Below the pieces are notes generated by a model. That model was not told where the DNA came from, made no database searches, and was given only the letters and a program-made list of their open reading frames with translations. Below, one piece after another: positions 55,003-62,449 of a stretch of 64,000 nucleotides of DNA. The stretch's first letter is position 1. Each line of letters starts with the position of its first letter. Source of the stretch: an uncultured candidate division Zixibacteria bacterium (GTDB lineage: Bacteria > Zixibacteria > MSB-5A5 > GN15 > PGXB01). Both the position numbers and the translations under genes were made by a program. The stretch is from assembly GCA_937925655.1 (NCBI GenBank), contig CALAMC010000035.1, positions 1 to 64,000 on the forward strand, read 5' to 3'.

Positions 55003-58000
55003 CAGATTTTGCCTCCTGTCGCGACAGCCGTTTCTTCCGGTTGGGTTTCCGCCTTTTTGGTGAATTCGAGGTCACAACGCAGACAGCGGCAGGCCTCATG
55101 CCGGGCCTCGTCGATCGATAACGAAACCTCGACTTCGGAGAAGTTGCGCTTTCGCCATTCGGCCGGGGCTCGCGGTGTTTCCGCCCGCCTGCCGCCGGTA
55201 TCATCTCTGATATCCATGGGTTCGACATACACGCTCGGCACGCGCCGCACCGCCGGCTGACGCATTGGCTCGCCACGAACATAGCGGTCAACCATGGCCG
55301 CCACTCGTTTGCCCGCCGCGATGGCCTCAACCACCGTGTTGGGCCCGGTGACGACGTCGCCCGCCGCGAATATGCCGGGGCGATTAGTCATCAGGGTATT
55401 GTCGTCCACATGGACGGTATTGTTTTTGGTGGTTTCGATGCCGCTCAATCGGGCCGGTGAGATGGCGTCGATGCCGGAGTCCTCACCGATGGCGACGATT
55501 AAAGTATCCAGTTCGAGCTTGAATTCGGTCCCCGGAACCGCCACCGGCCGCCGCCGGCCGCTGGAGTCCATTTCGCCGAGGTCATTGCGGACGCATTCGA
55601 GTCCGGTCAATTTGCCATCAGTCGCCAGAACGCGCACCGGCGAAACCAGCGTCTGCATCCTGATGCCTTCCTGTTCGGCGGCATCGACTTCTTCGGCGAA
55701 GGCGGGCATCTCGTCCCGGGTGCGACGATACAATATCGTCACGGACTCGACATTGCTCTGTCGCAGGGCCATGCGCGCCGCGTCGATGGCGGAGTTGCCG
55801 CCGCCGATAACCCCGACCCGGCCGCGCGCGACCTGTTCACTGCCCAGATTGAATGATTTCAAAAATTCTATCGACGGATAAACCCCTTCGACATTCTCGT
55901 TTTCAAGGCGTAGAGGACGGCTCTTGTGCGCTCCCAGCGCCAAAACCACCGCCTTAAAGCCGTTTTTCATCATATCGTCGATGGTTATGTCGCGCCCGAA
56001 AGCCACGCCGCATTTAATGGTTATATTTTCATCGACCAGCGAATCGATTTCTTTTTTGATTACCTCGCGCGGCAGACGATAAGACGGTATGGCGCAATAC
56101 AGCATGCCGCCCAGCTCCTGCTCGCATTCGAAGACGGTTATCTTGTATCCTTTAAGCGAAAGATAATGCGCCGCCGTCATACCGGCCGGCCCGGACCCGA
56201 CGATGGCCACGTGCGGTGGTTCGCCGTCCTGCCACCGGGATCTTTCTGGTTTGTACGTTGTCGGGTCATACCGATCGGTAATAAACCTCTTGAGAGACCG
56301 GATGGCGATGGCTTCGCCGCCACTGCTTCCCGCACGGCAGTGGCTTTCGCACGGATGGTGACAGACGCGGCCGCACACCGACGGAAACGGATTGGCCTCG
56401 CGGATTACCCGATAGGCCTCTTCGAATTCACCCCGGGCGATATGGGCCACATAACGCCACGCCTCCGTGCCCAGCGGACAGGCCGACTGACACGGTGCTC
56501 CGACCAGTTCCCGGCAGACAAAGGCGTCGCATTTCTTGTCGATGATATGCCGCTCGAATTCCTTGCGGAAATATTTCAGCGCGCTCAAGACCGGATTGGG
56601 CGCCGACTGCCCCAGGCCGCACATGGTCGTATCTTTGACGACCAGCGCCAGTTCTTCGAGCAAATCCAGATCGGCCATGGTGGCGCGGCCTTCGCTGATG
56701 TCTTCGAGGATTTCATACATCCTCTGCGTCCCCTTGCGGCAGGTGAAACACTTTCCGCAGGATTCGTCCTTGAGGAAATTCATGAAGTACTTGGCGACGT
56801 CCACCATGCAGGTGTTTTCGTCCATGACAATCATGCCGCCCGAACCCATAATGGATCCGGCCTTGGCCAAACTGTCATAGCTGATGGGCAAATCGAACAG
56901 CCGTTCGGGGATACATCCGCCCGACGGGCCACCGGTCTGAACGGCTTTGATGCGAGCCTTGCCCACCGGCCCCCCGCCGATGTTATAAACGACTTCGCTT
57001 AGTTTGGTTCCCAGCGGGACCTCGACCAGCCCGGTGTTTTTGATTTTGCCGACCAGCGAGAAGATTTTGGTCCCGGTATTGCCGGGTATGCCGATCTTGC
57101 TGTACTCGGCGGATCCCCGGCTGATGATGACCGGAATGTTGGCCAGAGTTTCGACGTTATTGATACAGGTCGGGCTGCCGAACAAGCCTTTTTGTATCGG
57201 ATATGGCGGCCGTTGCCGCGGTTCTCCCATGAAACCCTCGATCGAACGAATCAGGGCGGTTTCCTCACCACAAACAAAGGCCCCGGCCCCTCGGACAATA
57301 TCGATGTCGAAGTCGATACCGGTGCCGAGAATGTTTTTACCCAGCAATCCGGCATCGCGCGCCTGCCTTACGGCAATAATAGTATGTTTGATGGCCTGCG
57401 GGTATTCACTGCGGACATAAACGATGCCCCGGGTGGCGCCAATGGCATAACCGCCGATGATCATTCCTTCCAGAATCGAATGAGGATTACCCTCCAAAAG
57501 ACTGCGGTCCATATAGGCGCCGGGGTCGCCCTCGTCGGCATTGCAGATAATATATTTCTGCGTCGTGCCGTTGCCGGAAGCCCGGGCCAAGGCCCATTTC
57601 CTTCCGGTCGGAAATCCGGCGCCGCCCCGGCCGCGAATGCCGGACTGGGTGACTTCGTTAATGACCCATTCCGGGTCGAGATTGGTCAGGACTTTCTCCA
57701 GCGCGCGATAGCCGCCGTTTTCGAAATAATGCTGAATTCTGATGGGGTCGATTTTTTCGTTCTGTCCCAATAGAACTCGCGTCTGGTTTTTGAAAAAAGG
57801 AATTTCGTCCTGATTTTTGAAAATCGTCATTTTCTGATGGTCTTTATATAACAGCGATTCCACGACATAATCGCCGATGGCGCCGTCGATCACCCGGTGC
57901 ACATCCTCCATCTTAATCCTGGGATACAAATGATGTCCGGGTTGAACCAGTATAAACGGCTCCATTTCGCAGAAACCCTGACAGCCGGTGATGCGCAATG

Positions 58001-58190
58001 ATACTTTTTCCTGATACCCCATTTCAAGGATATATCTTTTTGCGATGCGGATGATATCATTGGCGCCGCTGGCTTCGCCGCACGTTCCGGCACTCACGAC
58101 CAGGGTCGGTTTGGCAATGGATTCTCTTTTGTCGTCCATCACCCGTCGCCGGAAGTCCGCGAATTCCTGAAGAGATAAAAACTTTCTCAT
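55002..58190 (-). CDS. NuoF-GltD fusion flavoprotein
   Basis: 1062 residues. Residues 1-130: a thioredoxin-like [2Fe-2S] domain (Cys37, Cys70, Cys74). About 150-560: NuoF core with NADH/FMN motifs SGIRGRGGAGFPTGRKWA and CNADEGDPGAYMDR and the N3 cluster motif SCGKCFTCRKG with MCGLG. About 575-650: GltD-type Cys-rich region (APCQSACP, CGRVCHHPCESHC) for two [4Fe-4S] clusters. About 655-1000: FAD motif VAIVGSGPAGMTAA and NAD(P) motif VGVIGGGNSAIDAA, i.e. an NfnB/GltD-like reductase. Such fusions occur in electron-bifurcating NAD(P)H:ferredoxin enzymes; whether this one bifurcates is inference. NuoE and the Fe-S subunit flank it. Confidence 0.92.
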   Translation of the reverse strand: MRKFLSLQEFADFRRRVMDDKRESIAKPTLVVSAGTCGEASGANDIIRIAKRYILEMGYQEKVSLRITGCQGFCEMEPFILVQPGHHLYPRIKMEDVHRVIDGAIGDYVVESLLYKDHQKMTIFKNQDEIPFFKNQTRVLLGQNEKIDPIRIQHYFENGGYRALEKVLTNLDPEWVINEVTQSGIRGRGGAGFPTGRKWALARASGNGTTQKYIICNADEGDPGAYMDRSLLEGNPHSILEGMIIGGYAIGATRGIVYVRSEYPQAIKHTIIAVRQARDAGLLGKNILGTGIDFDIDIVRGAGAFVCGEETALIRSIEGFMGEPRQRPPYPIQKGLFGSPTCINNVETLANIPVIISRGSAEYSKIGIPGNTGTKIFSLVGKIKNTGLVEVPLGTKLSEVVYNIGGGPVGKARIKAVQTGGPSGGCIPERLFDLPISYDSLAKAGSIMGSGGMIVMDENTCMVDVAKYFMNFLKDESCGKCFTCRKGTQRMYEILEDISEGRATMADLDLLEELALVVKDTTMCGLGQSAPNPVLSALKYFRKEFERHIIDKKCDAFVCRELVGAPCQSACPLGTEAWRYVAHIARGEFEEAYRVIREANPFPSVCGRVCHHPCESHCRAGSSGGEAIAIRSLKRFITDRYDPTTYKPERSRWQDGEPPHVAIVGSGPAGMTAAHYLSLKGYKITVFECEQELGGMLYCAIPSYRLPREVIKKEIDSLVDENITIKCGVAFGRDITIDDMMKNGFKAVVLALGAHKSRPLRLENENVEGVYPSIEFLKSFNLGSEQVARGRVGVIGGGNSAIDAARMALRQSNVESVTILYRRTRDEMPAFAEEVDAAEQEGIRMQTLVSPVRVLATDGKLTGLECVRNDLGEMDSSGRRRPVAVPGTEFKLELDTLIVAIGEDSGIDAISPARLSGIETTKNNTVHVDDNTLMTNRPGIFAAGDVVTGPNTVVEAIAAGKRVAAMVDRYVRGEPMRQPAVRRVPSVYVEPMDIRDDTGGRRAETPRAPAEWRKRNFSEVEVSLSIDEARHEACRCLRCDLEFTKKAETQPEETAVATGGKI

Positions 58191-58226
58191 ATATATGATG
58201 CTCCTTGGCGCGAATTGAATTCCACG

Positions 58227-59078
58227 TTAATCAATGACCACTCCTCCTAAATCCAGCATGTGGCCTTTGCACCCTTTCCGGGAGCAGATCTGGACAATGC
58301 CGCCGCCGCGGACGATCATGGGAACCATGGATGCCCCGCATTCGCCGCATTTGGCTCCGCCGATCATTTCCGCGTGGCAGTGGGGACAGAAGAAATTGAC
58401 CACCGTATCCTCGGGAATAGGATGCTCTGATTCCACCTTGTAACTGCCATAGACGCTCGACAAAACCATTCGGCCATGCTTATTGTCAAAAGCCACCGTA
58501 ACCCGGATGACCGGATGACCGTCGATGGCATGGCGCGAATCCATCAGGCTGTGATTGCACCGGGAGCAACTTACTTCAAGCGGGAACAACCGCTGGTCGG
58601 TTTCGACCAACCGTTCCTTTTGTCCCAATTTAACCGCCTCGATGATTTCGCCGACGCGGGCGATCTGGACCTTGGGGTAATAATGTCCGTCGATAACCAT
58701 CACCGGCCCCAGGGCACAGGCCCCCAGACAATTAACCGTTTCCAGCGAAAACTCGCGATCTTCGGTGGTTTGTCCGGCCTTTATGCCGAGAATTTTTTCA
58801 ACTTCTTTGGCAACGGTCGGACCGCCCCGAACATGACAGGCCGTCCCCAAACAAACCGAAATCAGATGTCTTCCGCGCGGCACCAGGCTGAATGCCCGGT
58901 AAAAGGTCGCGACACCGTAAATGTCAACCAGCGGTTTATTCGTTTCCCGGGCGACGCGGTATAACTCCTCTTTGGGAAGATACCCATGCTTGGCCTGAAT
59001 GGCTTCCAGTAATTGTATCACTCCCGTTTTGACTCGGTCAGGTTCGGCCCTCGAAATGCTTGTTTCTTGGTGATTCAT
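58227..59078 (-). CDS. NuoE-like subunit with a C-terminal zinc-ribbon extension
   Basis: 283 residues. The N-terminal 150 residues form a NuoE/HoxE domain holding a [2Fe-2S] cluster (CLGTACHVRGG and NCLGACALGP, the CX4C...CX3C pattern) after the helical LLEAIQAKHGYLPKEEL. The extra C-terminal 125 residues contain CxxC pairs (SCSRCN, FFCPHCH, KCGECG) and a CX4C (CSRKGCKG), i.e. two or so zinc ribbons not found in canonical NuoE (about 160 residues). The extension may dock to a partner. It precedes the NuoF-GltD gene by 36 nt. Confidence 0.9.
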   Translation of the reverse strand: MNHQETSISRAEPDRVKTGVIQLLEAIQAKHGYLPKEELYRVARETNKPLVDIYGVATFYRAFSLVPRGRHLISVCLGTACHVRGGPTVAKEVEKILGIKAGQTTEDREFSLETVNCLGACALGPVMVIDGHYYPKVQIARVGEIIEAVKLGQKERLVETDQRLFPLEVSCSRCNHSLMDSRHAIDGHPVIRVTVAFDNKHGRMVLSSVYGSYKVESEHPIPEDTVVNFFCPHCHAEMIGGAKCGECGASMVPMIVRGGGIVQICSRKGCKGHMLDLGGVVID

Positions 59079-59123
59079 AAAAAACCTGCTTTTTAATATT
59101 AGGATATGTAAATACTCATATTT

Positions 59124-59387
59124 TCATAAATATTCCTGGCAACGCCAGACCCCTCCGGCCGGTTTGGGCAAAAGGCAGGTGGTCCGACGCTCACAATTGA
59201 CACATAGGCCGACCAATTTATTTTCGCTTGATGATAGTTCCGAAAGCGGGTGTTCCACCGTCCCGTCGGCTTCATACATTTCGCAAAATTGAGGATCGGA
59301 ACTTTGGCTTTTACGATAAAGACAAATATCGACGTTGCGGCAGCTGGAGCATAGACCCTGGGATATTTTGTATTCGCCAGTCCCCAT
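59124..59387 (-). CDS. Small protein with two duplicated cysteine motifs
   Basis: 87 residues. Two similar halves: CX2CX5CX12C (Cys13, 16, 22, 35) and CX2CX5CX11C (Cys62, 65, 71, 83; LCVNCERRTTCLLPKPAGG). Each set could ligate one zinc or [4Fe-4S] site. The second half is a motif I have seen in uncharacterised bacterial proteins; function unknown. ATG 59387 has AAGGG upstream. It opens the operon, 45 nt before the NuoE-like gene. A longer frame on the same strand at 59099-59422 reads another phase and is not the real product. Confidence 0.82.
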   Translation of the reverse strand: MGTGEYKISQGLCSSCRNVDICLYRKSQSSDPQFCEMYEADGTVEHPLSELSSSENKLVGLCVNCERRTTCLLPKPAGGVWRCQEYL

Positions 59388-59550
59388 GAATGGCCCTTAA
59401 CTATAAATTTGCAGCCGGCCATAGTTACCGCAGAAGGGACAAACGGTGATTAATCTATTTTCGATAAAAAGATTACTCGTTTATTAATACGTCTCTTCCG
59501 CCCAAAATCCCACAGTTGTTTAAAATCGTAAAATCTGTCCATTTATGTAT

Positions 59551-59566
59551 AGCAAACTTTGTTCCA
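59551..59566 (-). promoter_or_regulatory. Sigma-54 promoter of the redox operon
   Basis: Minus strand reads TGGAACAAAGTTTGCT: GG and GC doublets exactly 10 nt apart and TTGC intact, against consensus TGGCACGnnnnTTGCW. Initiation near 59541 leaves a leader of about 150 nt before ATG 59387. The surrounding 59423-59760 otherwise holds AT-rich sequence with no gene; a GGGG/CCCC hairpin at 59738-59752 may end the activator transcript. Confidence 0.7.
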
Positions 59567-59760
59567 TTTTTCACATGCGGGAGCGATAAAGAGGATTTCT
59601 TCCTATTCCCCGATTTAGGTTTATAACATACTGTATTATAATAACATAACAAATGACCATCGGCCGCGGCTTGTAGGACGGTTTTTTCTTATGGGGAAAA
59701 AATGTATAATAATGGTGGGGAGTAATAGGCCACTGGGGAATAATGCCCCGATACGTTAAT

Positions 59761-61107
59761 CTATTGAATACGATACTTATTCATTTTGGCCCGGAGAGTT
59801 TTTCTGTCTATTCCCAGCATTGCGGCAGCTCGCGATTTATTATTGTCGACACTGGCCAATACATTCCGTATATGCTCGCCCTCAACTTCCGATAATGTCC
59901 TATTCATGCCTCCGCCGGTTCTGGCCGTATAACGCATAAAGGATGGCAAATCGGGCACATTTATAATGTTGCCGTCGGCCATGATTACCATTCTTTGAAT
60001 CACGTTTTCAAGTTCACGGACGTTTCCCGGCCAATCGTAGTTTTGCATGATGTTTAAGGCCTCATCGGAAAACTGGAGATCCTTGCCGCCCATTTCCAGG
60101 CCGAATTTTCTGACAAAATGCCGCGCCAGTAGAAGAATATCGTCCCCGCGCTCCCGCAGGGGCGGGATATTGATGGTGATGACGCTGATGCGGAAAAACA
60201 GGTCATGGCGGAACAGATTTTTTTTAATCAGGGCATCCAGGTTTTTATTGGTCGCCGAGATGATGCGGACGTCTACCTGACGGCTTTTATTGTCGCCGAC
60301 CATGCAGACTTGTTTGTCCTGAAGGACGCGCAATAGTTTCACCTGCATATTGAGGCTGGTTTCGCTGATTTCATCCAGAAAAATGGTTCCCCCGTCGGCC
60401 GTCTGGAAAAACCCGGCCCGGGTTTCAGACGCTCCGGTGAAAGCTCCTTTGACATGACCGAACAACTCACTTTCCAGCAGACTTTCCGGGATACCGCCAC
60501 AGTTTATTGGCACGAATGAGGCGGCGTTGCGCGAACTGGTATAGTGTATGGCCCGCGCCACCAGCTCCTTGCCGGTTCCGCTTTCGCCGGTCAAAAGAAC
60601 GGTTGCCGGTGAATTGGCCACTTTTTCGACGGCCTCGAAGACGCGCCTCATTACGCTTGATTTTCCGATAAGCCCGAATTGCTCAGGCAAAGCTGACTGC
60701 AGGCGCGGTTCCATCGTCCGCCGCGCATTGATTTTGCCAAAGGCCCGGTCCACGGCCGCGTTTAACTCCCCGACCGTCAGGGGCCGCGCCAGATAGTCAG
60801 TCGCTCCCGCTGTGACCGCTTCCACCGCCCCACTGATGGAGGCGGTGCGGGTTATCATGATTATTTCCGTCCCGCGATAGTTGTTGCGCACGTGTCGTAC
60901 CAGGTCCAGGCCACTTAATTCCGGCGCTTTATTATCCGTGATGACGAGGTTGATTTCGGTTTTTTCGAGAAGTCGCATGGCTTCCTCGACGCTGGTCGCC
61001 ATGAATATTCGGTAACCGGCCGCCGACAAATTTCGTTGGATGAATTCAAGCGTATCGGCGGAGTTTTCGACGACCAGAATAACACCTTTTCCGGCGGCGA
61101 CACTCAT
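59761..61107 (-). CDS. NtrC-family sigma-54 response regulator
   Basis: About 448 residues. Receiver domain first (acidic VVENSADTLEF, phosphoacceptor Asp in LVITDNKAPELSG, Thr/Lys in MITRTA and YLARPLT), then the AAA+ domain with Walker A LTGESGTGKE, GAFTGA loop (HVKGAFTGASE) and Walker B GGTIFLDEI, then a Fis-type helix-turn-helix (NNKSRAAAMLGIDRKTLRAK). With GAFTGA intact it can open sigma-54 promoters. It sits directly upstream of the sigma-54-driven redox operon, so it is the best candidate activator. No partner histidine kinase is adjacent. ATG 61107 is preferred over TTG 61116. Confidence 0.95.
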   Translation of the reverse strand: MSVAAGKGVILVVENSADTLEFIQRNLSAAGYRIFMATSVEEAMRLLEKTEINLVITDNKAPELSGLDLVRHVRNNYRGTEIIMITRTASISGAVEAVTAGATDYLARPLTVGELNAAVDRAFGKINARRTMEPRLQSALPEQFGLIGKSSVMRRVFEAVEKVANSPATVLLTGESGTGKELVARAIHYTSSRNAASFVPINCGGIPESLLESELFGHVKGAFTGASETRAGFFQTADGGTIFLDEISETSLNMQVKLLRVLQDKQVCMVGDNKSRQVDVRIISATNKNLDALIKKNLFRHDLFFRISVITINIPPLRERGDDILLLARHFVRKFGLEMGGKDLQFSDEALNIMQNYDWPGNVRELENVIQRMVIMADGNIINVPDLPSFMRYTARTGGGMNRTLSEVEGEHIRNVLASVDNNKSRAAAMLGIDRKTLRAKMNKYRIQ

Positions 61108-61293
61108 CGATTTCAAAATCCTCTATCCGGGTCGATTTTTTTCAATTCTGAAGAATCCCGCGCTAAATAGTAATCACTGATAATAATTGTCGCCGTAATC
61201 TGAAAGTCAAGTCAAAGCTGCCGCCGAAATTCACGAAAACACAAATCTTCGGATATCCGTTAATCTCTCTTCCCGGCTGGCCATTGGGCTCCG

Positions 61294-61908
61294 TTACAGC
61301 AGTTGGGCGAATATAATGGATGACATCTCTATTTCTTCGCCGATATTCCCCCTCCTGGCCCGCACCAGCAATTCGTCATCGAAGCATAATGAAATGTCCT
61401 GCACCCTTATAGTTTCGTAGTTGTCGGCGTTTCTTACTTTAAGTTGCGCCGGCTTGCCGAACCGTATGGCCATCTGCAGAATCACGTTCGTCAGGGTGGC
61501 CGAAAGATCATTCCGCCCGCCGTTTTCTATACTCTGGGCGGCGACCGATGCCCATATTTCCTCAAAATCGATATTCTGACTGGAAATGATTTTCGATATC
61601 AGTGAATTTACAGCGGCCCGATAGTTGTCATTGGTACTTTCCGACAGAAGCTTAAGCCCCGACAAAAGAAGGACCGCCTCATTCAGAGTCAAATCGGACA
61701 GCCTGACGAGCATGCTTCTTAACAATCGATATCCCTTGAGCTGGCGGTCATAATATACCGGCAATCCGGCTTGTGACAGGCGTTCGATATGACGAAACGC
61801 CGTTCGCTCCGAGATATCGAATTTCCCGGCAATATCCGCTATGCTCAAGGATATGCGCGTATGCAACAGCATCATAAGATTTATCAATTCTTTAATTGTA
61901 CTACCCAT
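61294..61908 (-). CDS. HTH_11/DeoR-type transcriptional regulator
   Basis: 204 residues. The N-terminal 60 residues are an HTH_11-type winged helix (SIADIAGKFDISERTAFRHI) followed by a beta hairpin typical of WYL/DeoR-like regulators; the C-terminal part has no WYL motif and is unassigned. AAAGGGACAG precedes ATG 61908. It lies 20 nt after the small exported-protein gene and probably shares its sigma-54 promoter at 62383. Confidence 0.85.
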   Translation of the reverse strand: MGSTIKELINLMMLLHTRISLSIADIAGKFDISERTAFRHIERLSQAGLPVYYDRQLKGYRLLRSMLVRLSDLTLNEAVLLLSGLKLLSESTNDNYRAAVNSLISKIISSQNIDFEEIWASVAAQSIENGGRNDLSATLTNVILQMAIRFGKPAQLKVRNADNYETIRVQDISLCFDDELLVRARRGNIGEEIEMSSIIFAQLL

Positions 61909-61928
61909 TTCTGTCCCTTTTTATAATC

Positions 61929-62192
61929 CTAAATTTTGTTCAAAATGGTTATTTCAATTACCAGCATAAGCCAGTCAAAATTCGCCGGGACTTGATCCCC
62001 CGATTCAATGCTGCTGCCGTGGCCGGTTGTGTCGCCGCCACCGTCAATCGGGATAGTATCCGGCGGACTGGTGATGCCGGGTGTATCGGCTATGGCCAGA
62101 GTTGGTGCGGAATCGGGAAAAATGCCGGCCAGCGCCAGGGTGGTGATCACTGCATAAACCACCCAATTGCGTGATTTGTTAATGGGGTGCAT
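61929..62192 (-). CDS. Small exported peptide, unrecognised
   Basis: 87 residues. Signal-peptide-like N-terminus (NWVVYAVITTLALAGIFP), then a Pro/Asp/Gly/Ser-rich stretch (TSPPDTIPIDGGGDTTGHG) and a hydrophobic C-terminus (WLMLVIEITILNKI), so it may be membrane-attached at both ends. GAGAGG upstream of ATG 62192 supports translation. First gene of the unit with the HTH regulator; unknown function. Confidence 0.65.
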   Translation of the reverse strand: MHPINKSRNWVVYAVITTLALAGIFPDSAPTLAIADTPGITSPPDTIPIDGGGDTTGHGSSIESGDQVPANFDWLMLVIEITILNKI

Positions 62193-62382
62193 GTTACAAC
62201 CTCTCCGTTTTTGAAGTTCATGTTCTTGGCGGAGAGGTAATCGAATCGCATACCGGGATTTGTCGATCCTGCGCAGGAGGTGTAATCAGCTATCCGATAA
62301 CGAGTTAGGCGATAGCGAAGAGGGCCGGAGATGTTCTTCGTTTCATTATTATTTCAATGATATTTCATGCCTGCCGCAAGGG

Positions 62383-62398
62383 TGCAATAACAGTGCCC
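62383..62398 (-). promoter_or_regulatory. Sigma-54 promoter with upstream GAATGAAAT repeats
   Basis: Minus strand reads GGGCACTGTTATTGCA, matching TGGCACGnnnnTTGCA at 10 of 12 fixed positions with correct GG-10-GC spacing. Upstream are two copies of GAATGAAAT at 62413-62421 and 62432-62440 (19 bp apart), possible activator or IHF sites; inverted ATTTCA-type copies lie downstream at 62351-62370. Initiation near 62372 gives a 180-nt leader before ATG 62192. Confidence 0.72.
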
Positions 62399-62449
62399 TT
62401 GGGTGTGGTTGGGAATGAAATAAAAATGAAAGAATGAAATATATGACTA

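Noticed and set aside
55926..57002. 358-codon plus-strand frame
   Set aside because: Antisense to the NuoF-GltD fusion, whose motifs are unambiguous.
59401..59418. TGGCCGGCTGC as a possible sigma-54 element
   Set aside because: The GG and GC doublets are only 6 nt apart; the element at 59551 has correct spacing.
59099..59422. 107-codon minus-strand frame overlapping the Cys-rich gene
   Set aside because: Reads another phase; the 87-residue frame has paired cysteine motifs and a ribosome site.
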